A stretch of DNA of 64,000 nt from 79-D21 sp022839995 (GTDB lineage: Bacteria > Synergistota > Synergistia > Synergistales > 79-D21), in assembly GCA_022839995.1 (NCBI GenBank), contig JALHIN010000001.1:1-64000 (forward strand), in the 5' to 3' direction. Position numbers and translations under genes: made by a program. Each line of letters opens with the position of its first letter. The stretch's first letter is position 1. The notes below the pieces were generated by a model, which was given only the letters and a program-made list of their open reading frames with translations, searched no databases and had not been told where the DNA came from. Of this stretch, positions 16,409 through 25,280 are shown piece by piece.

Positions 16409-17006
16409 ACTGGTTCTAAGCATCCCTGCAGTGCTTTGGGCAATTACGTTTCACGAGTTTTGCCACGGCTATGCGGCCTACAGGCTTGGGGATCCGACCG
16501 CGATGCAAAGCGGCCGGCTGACCTTGAACCCCCTGGCCCACCTTGACCCACTCGGAGCTCTCATGCTCCTCATCGCCCGCTTCGGATGGGCCAGGCCTGT
16601 ACCGATCGACCCGCGGTATTTCAGGAATCCCGCCAGGGATATGGTTCTCGTTTCCCTGGCCGGGGCGGCGGGGAACCTGGCAACCGCCTTCGGTGTCGGG
16701 CTCCTGATGAGGATTTTGCCGAACTGGGTCCTGATGAACGCTGCGGCTTTGAATTTCCTGGTTCTCATGGTGTTTATCAACCTTGGGCTGGCGGTGTTTA
16801 ACCTGCTGCCCATTCCGCCCCTGGACGGCTCGAAGATCCTGTATGTGTTTCTTCCGCCTCGATGGATGAAGGGCTTTTACTTTCTCGAACAATACGGGAT
16901 GCTGATCCTGATGATCCTCGTCATTTTTGGAACCGTACAGAGGGTGATGAGCCCGATTGTGCTGTTCATCGCCTCACTCGCCTTGCCCGGGTGGTTTCCC
17001 CTATGA
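16374..17006 (+). CDS. Site-2 protease family (M50) membrane metalloprotease
   Basis: About 210 residues with several hydrophobic segments. HEFCH near the N-terminus is the zinc-binding HExxH, and NLLPIPPLDG supplies the third ligand aspartate. The short form without PDZ domain is widespread and of unknown substrate. GTG at 16374 overlaps the preceding gene by 35 nt; ATG at 16383 is an alternative. Its stop overlaps surE (ATGA). Confidence 0.92.
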   Translation: MIPMFTMPRLAELVLSIPAVLWAITFHEFCHGYAAYRLGDPTAMQSGRLTLNPLAHLDPLGALMLLIARFGWARPVPIDPRYFRNPARDMVLVSLAGAAGNLATAFGVGLLMRILPNWVLMNAAALNFLVLMVFINLGLAVFNLLPIPPLDGSKILYVFLPPRWMKGFYFLEQYGMLILMILVIFGTVQRVMSPIVLFIASLALPGWFPL

Positions 17007-17794
17007 GCGCTTGGAAAATACTCCTGACCAACGACGACGGGATATATGCGCCGGGTATCATCGAGTTGGCAAATACCTTGCGGGGCGCCGGGTACGAGGT
17101 GACCGTCGTGGCGCCGGACCGGGAAAGGAGCAGCGTCGGACATGCGCTGACGCTGAATCGCCCGATCCGACTCTGGGAGGCAGATAAGGGAGGATACGAA
17201 CGTGGAGTCCGACTCTTCAGCTGCGACGGAACTCCCTCAGATTGCGTCGTGCTGGGGGTCGAAACCGTTGCTGCGGATGTCTCCCTGGTCATTTCCGGCA
17301 TCAACCGGGGCCCGAACCTAGGGGATGACCTGACCTATTCCGGAACGGTCTCTGCTGCAATGGAAGGATTGATTCTTGGGAAGGGAGCCATGGCGGTTTC
17401 CTTGAACTGCCAACGCTCGGAGTTGGTTCACCATTATGAAACCGCATCCGGGGTGGTCCTGGAAGTTCTGGATTGGCTTTCCACCCACGAGCTTTCAAAA
17501 GAAGTCCTTTTAAATATCAACGTTCCGAACCTGGAAAAGGGAAAAATCGCTGGATTCGAAATCACTCGGAAGGGCTTGAGAATCTACGAGGGGAAAGTCA
17601 CCGAGTTTCGCAGTCCCCATGGAATCCTGTCCTACTGGATCGCCGGAAGACCGGAAGATGAGATGAAGGAAGGAACCGACGTCTATGCAGTCGCCCATGG
17701 AAGGGTTTCGATCACACCAATTCACCTGGACATGACGCATTTCCCCTCCATCGAGAGGCTCCGCCAGGATGGATTGGAATCCCTTCGGCTCTAG
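17003..17794 (+). CDS. surE: 5'/3'-nucleotidase SurE
   Basis: Metal-dependent phosphatase on nucleoside monophosphates and exopolyphosphate. The 263 residues carry LLTNDDGIYAPG with the metal-binding Asp pair, APDRERSSVGHALT, and SGINRGPNLGDDLTYSGTV. ATG at 17003 overlaps the M50 gene by 4 nt and lacks a strong Shine-Dalgarno sequence, so it is probably translated by coupling. It ends the cluster that begins at hypA. Confidence 0.96.
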   Translation: MSAWKILLTNDDGIYAPGIIELANTLRGAGYEVTVVAPDRERSSVGHALTLNRPIRLWEADKGGYERGVRLFSCDGTPSDCVVLGVETVAADVSLVISGINRGPNLGDDLTYSGTVSAAMEGLILGKGAMAVSLNCQRSELVHHYETASGVVLEVLDWLSTHELSKEVLLNINVPNLEKGKIAGFEITRKGLRIYEGKVTEFRSPHGILSYWIAGRPEDEMKEGTDVYAVAHGRVSITPIHLDMTHFPSIERLRQDGLESLRL

Positions 17795-17804
17795 GGCCGG
17801 GAAG

Positions 17805-17833
17805 TTGACAAAAAACTGGGTGGTTAGTATAAT
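17805..17833 (+). promoter_or_regulatory. Consensus sigma70 promoter of the argG leader
   Basis: TTGACA and TATAAT are both perfect, with 17 nt between them. Transcription should start near 17841, about 370 nt before argG. Confidence 0.92.
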
Positions 17834-17840
17834 CTCCGCA

Positions 17841-18188
17841 ATTTGAAAAGAACTAGGAAAGGAGAAACGCTGGATGCTTCGGATTTTCGAAAGGCGAGCG
17901 AGACGCATAAGACCGGCCTGCTTCATCGACAAGCTGTGTTGGGCGATGAAGGGAAACGCTGGCTGCAGACTCGTCGACAGAGATGAAGTGCCCGAGGCTG
18001 AAAGCGCTTCTCGAAGGAGAGCAGTCAAGTAGAACCCCCGAGCCCGCTCCGAAGAAAGGCAACGCCAAGTAGGAGCGCGACTTGCCCCCGATAGAGGGCA
18101 GAAAGAGGCGGACCGTCAATGACGGCCGCAAACAGGGTGGCACCGCGGGCATGTTGCTCGTCCCTCCAGTGAGGGACGAGCTTTTTTT
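17841..18188 (+). promoter_or_regulatory. T-box riboswitch leader of argG
   Basis: The T-box sequence AGGGTGGCACCGCGG is at 18134-18148, preceded by a stem III-like hairpin (18108-18129) and followed by a terminator. Upstream, 17841-18100 is folded and non-coding as expected for stems I and II; one helix pairs CTTCATCG with CGATGAAG. The UGGC in the T-box would pair with a tRNA ending GCCA. Uncharged tRNA should stabilise the antiterminator and switch argG on. The gene suggests arginine as the signal, but I could not place the specifier codon with confidence. Confidence 0.9.
18156..18188 (+). terminator. Terminator arm of the argG T-box
   Basis: An 11-bp perfect stem (18156-18166 with 18171-18181), CAGT loop and seven T. 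Its 5' strand lies just after the T-box and would be sequestered in the antiterminator form. Confidence 0.92.
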
Positions 18189-18212
18189 ATACCAAAGTAA
18201 GGAGGAAGAACG

Positions 18213-19445
18213 ATGGGTTACAAGGGAAAGGTCGTGTTGGCGTACAGTGGTGGCCTGGATACGTCCGTGGCGATTTTGTGGCTAAAGGAGCAGGGATACG
18301 ATGTCGTCACGATGACTGCCGACGTCGGCCAGGCGGTCGATCTGGCCGCGACGAAGGAAAAGGCCCTCAAAACCGGTGCGTGCAACGCGTACGTAATGGA
18401 CCTCAAAGAGGAGTTTGTCGAAAATTTCGTTTGGCCGAGCCTGAAAGCCAACGCGATGTACCAGGGTACCTATCCTCTGAATTCCGCCCTTTCCAGGCCC
18501 TTGATTTCCAAGTATCTCGCCTGGGTTGCCGAAATGGAGGGGGCTGTGGCTGTGGCGCACGGTTGCACGGGGAAAGGGCAGGACCAGGTCCGAATCGAGG
18601 TCTGCACGACCGCTTTGAATCCGAAACTGGAGTGCATTGCACCCGTTCGGGACTGGCAGTTTACCCGGGAGGCGGAAATCGATTTCGCCATCGAGAACGG
18701 AATCGAGGTTTCGCTGACGAAACAAAGCCCTTACAGCATCGACGAAAACATGTGGGGACGTTCGATTGAATGCGGCGCACTCGAAGATCCCTGGAACGAA
18801 CCGCCTTCCGACGCCTTCAAACTCACGGTGGACCCCTGGAATGCGCCCGATGAGCCCGAAACGATCGAGATCACGTTCGAGAAAGGGATTCCGGTCGCCT
18901 TGAACGGAAAAACCATGGGCGGGGTAGAACTCATCCTTGCCTTGAACAAGATTGCTGGGGCTCACGGTGTGGGACGGGTCGACATGATCGAGGATCGACT
19001 TGTCGGGTTCAAGAGCCGCGAGGTATACGAATGCCCGGCTGCAATCACCCTTCTTCAGGCGCATAAGGCCCTGGAAACCCTGACCCTGAGCAAGGATCTC
19101 CTAACTACCAAGAAAGAACTCGAGACGAAATACGCTGAATTGACCTACGTGGGATATTGGTTCTCACCGCTCAAGGAAGCCCTCGACGTCTTTTTCGACC
19201 ACACCCAGCAATCCGTTTCGGGAGTCGTAAGGGTCAAGCTTTTCAAGGGACAGGCGATCGTCGTGGGAATGAAGTCCGATTGCTCCATTTACAAGCACAA
19301 TCTGGCGACTTACTCCGAGGGCGATGCTTTCGATCACAAGGCGGCCGTCGGATTTATCAAGATCTGGGGACTGCCGATCAAAACCTGGAGGCAGGCTCAC
19401 CCGGTAGAAAAAGCGGTCAACCCGGTAGAAGCCGAGGCCGTTTGA
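18213..19445 (+). CDS. argG: Argininosuccinate synthase
   Basis: Condenses citrulline and aspartate with ATP in arginine synthesis. The 410 residues show the PP-loop AYSGGLDTSVA, GCTGKGQDQVR, and SPYSIDENMWGRSIECG. ATG at 18213 follows AGGAGGAAG. argH is not next to it, so the gene is a single-gene unit under its T-box leader, ending at a long inverted repeat. Confidence 0.98.
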   Translation: MGYKGKVVLAYSGGLDTSVAILWLKEQGYDVVTMTADVGQAVDLAATKEKALKTGACNAYVMDLKEEFVENFVWPSLKANAMYQGTYPLNSALSRPLISKYLAWVAEMEGAVAVAHGCTGKGQDQVRIEVCTTALNPKLECIAPVRDWQFTREAEIDFAIENGIEVSLTKQSPYSIDENMWGRSIECGALEDPWNEPPSDAFKLTVDPWNAPDEPETIEITFEKGIPVALNGKTMGGVELILALNKIAGAHGVGRVDMIEDRLVGFKSREVYECPAAITLLQAHKALETLTLSKDLLTTKKELETKYAELTYVGYWFSPLKEALDVFFDHTQQSVSGVVRVKLFKGQAIVVGMKSDCSIYKHNLATYSEGDAFDHKAAVGFIKIWGLPIKTWRQAHPVEKAVNPVEAEAV

Positions 19446-19452
19446 AAAGGAC

Positions 19453-19499
19453 GAAACGAAACGGGGGGCAGGGAGTTTCCCTGCCCCCCGTTTCGTTTC
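19453..19499 (+). terminator. Long perfect hairpin after argG
   Basis: A perfect 22-bp stem (19453-19474 with 19478-19499) with a 3-nt loop. The T-rich part lies inside the 3' arm rather than after it, so it is an atypical but strong candidate terminator. Confidence 0.75.
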
Positions 19500-19548
19500 T
19501 GCGGAGTGGTAGGATAAAAAGAAGACCGGGAAAGGGAGGGAATCCTCG

Positions 19549-20883
19549 ATGAATCTGCGCACGCCTTTTCTCAGGCAACTTGCCCTGCAGGCAGCTCTGG
19601 AGTCGTTGAAGGAATGTGCCCCGGAACGACTGACGAAGTCCTGCCTGGAAAAGATGAACCGGGAAGGCCTTCTGCAGGGGTTCATGGCGGGAAACTCCAA
19701 GATCTTTCTTCTAGCGATTGGAAAAGCTTCCCTTCCAATGACCCGGGCGGTCGGGGAAACGTTCGGCTGGGAACGCCTGAAGGGATTGGTCGTAACAAAG
19801 AAACTCGACTCGGAAATCCCCCCTGGAACCGGTCTGAAGGTGATCGAGGCAGGACATCCGTTGTCGAACGCCAACTCCCTGGTTGCAGGAGAAACGGCAT
19901 TAAGGGAAATGAGGGGGTTGTCCCCGGAAAACCCTGCACTTTTTCTCGTTTCGGGGGGAGCTTCTTCTCTCTTCGAGTCCCTGGTTGACGGCATCACCCT
20001 TGAAGACTTGCGCAACCTCACTCAAAAACTCCTTTGTTCGGGCATTTCGATCGAAGAGATTAACGCCGTCAGGTCTGCGCTTTCAAGGGTCAAGGGGGGA
20101 AAGCTGCTTCGGGAGGCGGGTGACAGAGAATGCCTTTCCCTTGTCCTTTCAGATGTTGTCGGGGATCGACCGGAAACGGTCGGTTCGGGTCCAACGGTCT
20201 GGAACGGTGGGAACGAAACCGAAAAGGCCCGCCGAATTTTGAAGGAGGCCGGGCTATGGGAGGAACTCCCCGTTTCCGTAAAAGAAACGCTTGCACTGGA
20301 TGCCAGGAATCCATCGGTGGGGAAACCGCCTTCCCGCGACAGGACCGTGCTGGTTGGGAGCAACCGGACTCTTTGCCTGTCCGTTGCCGGCAAACTCCGC
20401 TCAAGGGGTCTTTCCGTTCTTGACCTCGGTTCAAGCCTGACCGGTGAAGCGAAAGAACTCGGAAACCGTTTGGCTCGGCTTGCAAAAGACATACAGGAAT
20501 CGGGTAACCCGGTTTCCGCTCCGGCAGCCGTTGTCTCCGGCGGCGAAGCGGTCGTGACTTTCGAGTCTGCGTGTTCGGGCGTTGGCGGGCCCAACCAGGA
20601 AGTTGCCCTTTCTTTCGCGATCGAGGCTGCCGGTTTTTCCGAAACGGTCCTGCTCTCAATGGATACAGATGGAATCGATGGCTGCTCGGATTCGGCAGGA
20701 GGACTGGTAGATGGCAAGACGGCCGAAAGAATCGAGCGTGCGGGACTCAACCCCCGCCGTGAACTCGAAAACCACAATGCGTCGCTCGCCCTTCGGGCTT
20801 CATCGGATTTCGTGATTACCGGCGAAACGATGAACAACCTGAATGACTTGAGGATCTTACTGGTCGGAATGCCAAACTGCTGA
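19549..20883 (+). CDS. Glycerate 2-kinase (MOFRL family)
   Basis: Phosphorylates D-glycerate to 2-phosphoglycerate. The 444 residues have the DUF4147/MOFRL layout. IGKASLPM, EAGHPLSN, FLVSGGASSLFE and KGGKL are in the N-terminal half. VSGGEAVV, GGPNQEVAL, DTDGIDG and NHNASLAL are in the MOFRL half. ATG at 19549 follows GGGAGGGAA. A probable glyoxylate/hydroxypyruvate reductase is 22 nt downstream, which fits a glyoxylate or serine route through glycerate into glycolysis. Confidence 0.93.
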   Translation: MNLRTPFLRQLALQAALESLKECAPERLTKSCLEKMNREGLLQGFMAGNSKIFLLAIGKASLPMTRAVGETFGWERLKGLVVTKKLDSEIPPGTGLKVIEAGHPLSNANSLVAGETALREMRGLSPENPALFLVSGGASSLFESLVDGITLEDLRNLTQKLLCSGISIEEINAVRSALSRVKGGKLLREAGDRECLSLVLSDVVGDRPETVGSGPTVWNGGNETEKARRILKEAGLWEELPVSVKETLALDARNPSVGKPPSRDRTVLVGSNRTLCLSVAGKLRSRGLSVLDLGSSLTGEAKELGNRLARLAKDIQESGNPVSAPAAVVSGGEAVVTFESACSGVGGPNQEVALSFAIEAAGFSETVLLSMDTDGIDGCSDSAGGLVDGKTAERIERAGLNPRRELENHNASLALRASSDFVITGETMNNLNDLRILLVGMPNC

Positions 20884-20905
20884 ATGCCGCGAAAGGGGAT
20901 AGGTC

Positions 20906-21886
20906 ATGAAACCAAGGGTTTTTGTCTCACGGTCCATTCCGGATTCAGGACTTTCTCTTCTCGAGAAAAAGGTTGCCTTAAAGATCTGGGAAAAGGAGCA
21001 ACCACCGCAGAAAGAAGATTTTCTTCGGGAAGCCGGTCTCAGCGACGGGATGATCGTAATCCCCGGCGATCCGATCGACAGGGAGGTGCTTTCCGCAGGC
21101 CGTTCCCTGAAGGTCATCAGCTGCTACGCAGTGGGGTATGATTCGATCGACGTGGAAGCAGCGACCGAACTGGGGATCCTAGTTACAAACACGCCCGATG
21201 TGCTGACGGAGGCAACCGCAGACATGGCTTTTGGCCTCCTTCTGGCCTCCGCGCGAAGAATTGCTGAAGGAGACCGGCTCGTGCGTTGCGGGGAATGGAA
21301 GCATTGGGGACCCAGGTTCATGCTCGGGAAAGACGTGTCCGGTTCTACCCTCGGGATCGTAGGGATGGGAAGGATTGGACAGGCGGTTGCAAAAAGGGCG
21401 AGGGCTTTCGACATGGAGATTGTCTATACTTCCCGCCGCCGGTGTGAAGTCGCCGAAAAGGAATTCAAAGCTCGATTCCTCGAGTTGGAAGCGCTTTTGC
21501 TCGTTTCGGATTTTGTTTCCCTCCATTGTCCCCTGACGCCCGGAACGAAGAATTTGATCGGTGAGAGGCAGCTCCGTTCCATGAAACCGACTTCAATCCT
21601 GATCAACACGAGTCGCGGGCCTGTAGTTTCAGAAACGGACCTGGTACGGGCATTACGAGAGAACTGGATTGCCGGAGCGGCCCTGGATGTTTTCGAAACG
21701 GAACCGCTTCCGGCGGAGCACCCTTTCATGAAACTTGACAACGTTTTACTTTGCCCGCACCTTGGGAGCGCGACCGTCAAAACGAGAGAAAGAATGTCGA
21801 CCCTGGCCGCGGAGAACCTGCTGGCAGCCCTTGAAGGAAGAAAGCCTGCCCACCTTGTCAATCCCCAGGCACATGGGAGGAAATGA
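20906..21886 (+). CDS. D-2-hydroxyacid dehydrogenase (glyoxylate/hydroxypyruvate reductase-like)
   Basis: NAD(P)-dependent reductase of 326 residues. The Rossmann motif GIVGMGRIGQAVA, the substrate arginine in NTSRGPVV, the glutamate in FETEPLP and the catalytic histidine in PHLGSAT are present. A basic TSRRR after the second strand may favour NADPH. Pairing with glycerate kinase suggests glyoxylate or hydroxypyruvate as substrate. Its stop overlaps the next start (ATGA). Confidence 0.92.
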   Translation: MKPRVFVSRSIPDSGLSLLEKKVALKIWEKEQPPQKEDFLREAGLSDGMIVIPGDPIDREVLSAGRSLKVISCYAVGYDSIDVEAATELGILVTNTPDVLTEATADMAFGLLLASARRIAEGDRLVRCGEWKHWGPRFMLGKDVSGSTLGIVGMGRIGQAVAKRARAFDMEIVYTSRRRCEVAEKEFKARFLELEALLLVSDFVSLHCPLTPGTKNLIGERQLRSMKPTSILINTSRGPVVSETDLVRALRENWIAGAALDVFETEPLPAEHPFMKLDNVLLCPHLGSATVKTRERMSTLAAENLLAALEGRKPAHLVNPQAHGRK

Positions 21887-23352
21887 GTTTTGCCATGCTG
21901 GAAACGCTGGACATGGAATCCCGGCTGGGGCAAAAAGAGTATGAAAAGGAAGCCGCCGGCCTGCAACGCCAACTCGCTTCCTTGCAACGTGGCCTGAGAG
22001 ACAAATCGATCCCGCTTTTTGTGCTCGTTGAAGGATGGGAAGCTTCGGGTAAAGGGTTCGTCATCAACGAAATGATCCGCTCGCTGGATCCCAGGGGATT
22101 CGTTGTCAAAGATGAGGCCGAGCCGGACCCGCTTGCCCAACTGTATCCTCCCTTCTGGCGGTTCTGGAGGATGGTGCCGGAAAGGGGAAAAATCGTTTTT
22201 TTGAACCGGAGCTGGTACCGGGAACTTTTCAAGGACAACCGCGCATCTGATCCGAAAGAGAAAGAGCGCTTTTTAAAAAGGTTTTCAGATTTCGAGGAAA
22301 ATCTGATTTCGGAAGGAATACGGGTGCTGAAGATTTTCCTGCATATCAGTCAGGATGAACAAAAGAAGCGCATCAAGAGTCTCCTGAAAAACCCCTCGAC
22401 ACGATGGCGGGTTTCCGAACGGGATCTCGAGGAAAACCGTAATTTTCAGAAGGCTCTCGAGGCCTGGGAGGAAATCCTTCACAAATCGGTCACGCCTCGT
22501 GCACCCTGGGTCTGCATCCCGGCAAACGATCCTCGTTTTGCAGCGAAAGCGGGTCTTGAAACGCTACGGGATTTTCTTGACAGTTGCCAAAACCCCTGGC
22601 CCTTGTCCTCAGGCTCTCCCTTCTTTTTCCCAGGCACCGACGGAAGCATTCTACAAAGGATCGACCTGGACCGGAGTCTTTCTCCGGAAGAGTACGTAGA
22701 GAAGATCAAGAACTTGCAAGAGTTGCTTCTCGAAAGGCAATACGACCTGTACAGGAAGGGGAAATCGCTCGTCGTCCTGTTCGAGGGATGGGATGCCGCG
22801 GGAAAGGGGGGAGCGATCAAAAGGCTGACGCAAGGACTTGATCCGCGCGGTTATGTCGTCCACCCGATCGGTGCCCCGAATGAATGGGAAAAAGAACACC
22901 CTTATCTCTGGAGGTTCTGGACCCGCCTGCCTTCCAGGGGACACATCGGGATTTTCGACCGCAGCTGGTACGGCAGGGTCCTCGTGGAGAGAGTCGAAGG
23001 CTATTGCTCGGAAGCGGAGTGGTCCCGGGCCTATTCAGAAATCAACAACATGGAGTCGGAATGGATCGAACACGGTTATGGCCTCGTGAAATTCTGGATT
23101 CAGATCTCACCGGAAGAACAATTGAAAAGATTCCGGGAAAGAGAAGCGGACGAGGAGAAGAAATGGAAACTTACTCCTGAAGACTGGCGAAACCGGCAAA
23201 AATGGGCGGAGTACGAAAAAGCTGCGGACGAGATGATCCTAAGGACAAGCACTCCCGGGGCACCGTGGACGCTTGTTGAGGGCAACGATAAGCGTTTCGC
23301 CCGAGTGAAGGTCGTCCAGACCGTCCTCTCCGCAATGGAAAGGCTGCTTTGA
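21883..23352 (+). CDS. Polyphosphate kinase 2, tandem two-domain (class II type)
   Basis: Uses polyphosphate to phosphorylate nucleotides; two-domain members usually convert AMP to ADP. The 489 residues hold two PPK2 domains. Domain 1 has Walker A EGWEASGKG (50-58) and a lid NRSWYRE (108-114). Domain 2 has EGWDAAGKG (301-309) and DRSWYGR (359-365). In domain 1 the usual aspartates are replaced by Glu53 and Asn108, so domain 2 is probably the active one. The first ATG is only 2 nt from GGGAGG, and ATG at 21895 is also possible. Cotranscribed with the dehydrogenase. Confidence 0.93.
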   Translation: MSFAMLETLDMESRLGQKEYEKEAAGLQRQLASLQRGLRDKSIPLFVLVEGWEASGKGFVINEMIRSLDPRGFVVKDEAEPDPLAQLYPPFWRFWRMVPERGKIVFLNRSWYRELFKDNRASDPKEKERFLKRFSDFEENLISEGIRVLKIFLHISQDEQKKRIKSLLKNPSTRWRVSERDLEENRNFQKALEAWEEILHKSVTPRAPWVCIPANDPRFAAKAGLETLRDFLDSCQNPWPLSSGSPFFFPGTDGSILQRIDLDRSLSPEEYVEKIKNLQELLLERQYDLYRKGKSLVVLFEGWDAAGKGGAIKRLTQGLDPRGYVVHPIGAPNEWEKEHPYLWRFWTRLPSRGHIGIFDRSWYGRVLVERVEGYCSEAEWSRAYSEINNMESEWIEHGYGLVKFWIQISPEEQLKRFREREADEEKKWKLTPEDWRNRQKWAEYEKAADEMILRTSTPGAPWTLVEGNDKRFARVKVVQTVLSAMERLL

Positions 23353-23376
23353 AGATGAAAGAAGGAGGGGCCGTTC

Positions 23377-23913
23377 TTGACGTTCCTGGAACTGGTGAAA
23401 AAAAGACGAAGCACGCGAAAATTCAGGAGTGCTCCCGTTGAGCGGGAGAAGATTGAACGTTGCCTTGAAGCGGCAAGGCTGGCTCCATCAGCCTGCAACG
23501 GCCAACCCTGGCGCTTTTTGGTGGTCGAATCGGCCCCGCTGAGACAGGTCCTCGCAGAAGCGGCTTTTTCCGGCATCCATTCGATGAACGCTTTTGCAAA
23601 GGAGGCCCCGATCCTCGTTGCTGTCGTTACCCTTCCGACACGGACCGCAGCGTCGTTTGCAGGCCTGTTGAGAAGGTTTTCCTACCCGCTGATCGATATC
23701 GGAATCGCCTGTGAACATTTTGTTTTGCAGGCGACCGAAGAAGGACTGGACACTTGCTGGCTGGGGTGGTTCAATGAGCGTGAGGTTAAAAAAATATTGA
23801 AGATCCAAAAGGGGGAACGGGTTCACGTGCTCTTGGCAGTTGGGTGCGGCAGCGACTGGCACATCGAAGAGAAGAAACGGAAACCGTTCGATGAGGTAGC
23901 AGAATTTCGCTGA
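23377..23913 (+). CDS. Nitroreductase-family flavoprotein
   Basis: FMN-dependent oxidoreductase of 178 residues. The N-terminal RRSTRKFRSAPV binds the FMN phosphate, APSACNGQPW follows, and the second half has the DIGIACEHFVLQATEEGLDTCWLG-type flavin segment. A KKILK..VHVLLAVG segment closes the domain. The physiological substrate is unknown. TTG at 23377 is 6 nt after AGGAGGGG. Confidence 0.9.
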   Translation: MTFLELVKKRRSTRKFRSAPVEREKIERCLEAARLAPSACNGQPWRFLVVESAPLRQVLAEAAFSGIHSMNAFAKEAPILVAVVTLPTRTAASFAGLLRRFSYPLIDIGIACEHFVLQATEEGLDTCWLGWFNEREVKKILKIQKGERVHVLLAVGCGSDWHIEEKKRKPFDEVAEFR

Positions 23914-23968
23914 AACTCCGGAACCACCGGCACGCTTCCCACTATCAAACTGAATAAGGAGGGCTAGC

Positions 23969-25228
23969 ATGAGAGAAAGGCTGAGGCTTGAAACGGAAAC
24001 CCTCGAGGAAATCAACCGATACCTTCTCGACGCCGATAATCCGTTGGTCAACGGAATCCTGAGAGTCATCGGCAAGTATGGAACTCCTGATCAGATCAAT
24101 GCAAAAGCGATGGAAGCCCGAAAGCTTCCGAACCTTATGGATCGGCTCAGGAAAATGAGGTCTCCCTATGTGGAAGAATTGGATTGGCTCCTTTCGGAAA
24201 GAGAAAGGGGAGCGTTCGTCAGGATTTCGGAATTTCGGGATCGGGTGCTTTGCGGTGCGCCGTCCAAGCCTGAATTTGCAGAAGATCGTGCAGTCACCCT
24301 GGAGATCAGTGCGCTGCAATATTTTCCTTGGCTGGTTGAGGAAGCGAAACGGGCAATCGACAAGCGGGAACTGATGCCCGGGAGATACATCCGGGTACGG
24401 AAGATGCAGGAACAGGAAAACGATCAAGGCGACCTCCTCGCGGTGGCTGCGGCGATGCAAATCATCGGAGCGTCCTACGTCGAAACGCTCGACACGAAAG
24501 GAACTGACGGTTCAAACGTTCACCTGGGAGGCCCGGAAACCCTGACGGGATACTTCGGCGGCATCGGACAACCGAACGGACATCCTCTCCTGTGGCTCGA
24601 CGAGTACCTTTACTATTACACGACCTATGGTATCCAGCAGGTCCTCAACATCAACCCAGGCACCGTCCTGGTCGGCTATATCGCCCATAAGCTCGGGATT
24701 GACATGGAATTCAAGATCTCCGTATTCATGGGGAACGATAACCCGTATTCCGTACTCTGGACCCTCCTTACGGCACGCCTCTTCAGCAGGCCTGATGGAT
24801 CGACACCTCTCGTCGGGTTCAATGTGAGCAATTCGATCGATGTCGACTCGCTAATTGCCTCAGCGGAGGTTCGTCAAAAGCTGGGTCTGGAAAACGCTGT
24901 TCGCATCGAACATCACGTTACCGAAACCTACCGGAGCATCGTCAGGCAACCGTACTGCCGGAGAGACGACCTACTCGAAGTGGCCGATAAGGTTCCAAAT
25001 CTCTCTGCAAAGCACGAAGGAGGGGATGAAGAGGACGAGAAACTCCGCCACCATCCATCAGATATTTTGGATTACTTCAAGTCGAAGAAGGAAATCTGCG
25101 AATCGGGAGAAATGGATCTATTACTGGCTAACTACCTCGATAAGCACGCTGCCGTGAACCGAACTGCGGAAGCCTTGACACGGAGAGGGCTTTCCTTTGT
25201 CGCGGCCAGGCTGCTTCATCGAAGGTAG
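23969..25228 (+). CDS. Unrecognised conserved-looking protein, 419 residues
   Basis: I cannot name the family. The N-terminal 120 residues are charged and helical. The middle alternates hydrophobic strands and helices, with GASYVETLDTKGTDG, a GGIGQPNGHP loop, and INPGTVLVGYIAHKLG before FKISVFMGNDNPYS. This could be a TIM-barrel-like enzyme. There is no signal peptide, membrane segment or P-loop. The start has a good AAGGAGG 8 nt upstream. It follows the nitroreductase by 55 nt and ends in a shared terminator. Confidence 0.75.
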   Translation: MRERLRLETETLEEINRYLLDADNPLVNGILRVIGKYGTPDQINAKAMEARKLPNLMDRLRKMRSPYVEELDWLLSERERGAFVRISEFRDRVLCGAPSKPEFAEDRAVTLEISALQYFPWLVEEAKRAIDKRELMPGRYIRVRKMQEQENDQGDLLAVAAAMQIIGASYVETLDTKGTDGSNVHLGGPETLTGYFGGIGQPNGHPLLWLDEYLYYYTTYGIQQVLNINPGTVLVGYIAHKLGIDMEFKISVFMGNDNPYSVLWTLLTARLFSRPDGSTPLVGFNVSNSIDVDSLIASAEVRQKLGLENAVRIEHHVTETYRSIVRQPYCRRDDLLEVADKVPNLSAKHEGGDEEDEKLRHHPSDILDYFKSKKEICESGEMDLLLANYLDKHAAVNRTAEALTRRGLSFVAARLLHRR

Positions 25229-25274
25229 AAAACGGAGCGAGGAGGCTGGATAGCCCCGCCTCGCTCCGTTTTCT
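25227..25274. terminator. Bidirectional terminator between the 419-residue gene and purE
   Basis: A perfect 16-bp stem (25227-25242 with 25259-25274) starts with A-rich and ends with T-rich sequence, so it can work on both strands. Its 5' arm overlaps the last two bases of the plus-strand stop codon. Confidence 0.85.
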
Positions 25275-25280
25275 AAAAAG

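Noticed and set aside
18082..18285. Small plus-strand open frame across the end of the argG leader
   Set aside because: It spans the T-box and terminator and continues out of frame into argG, so it is not a gene.
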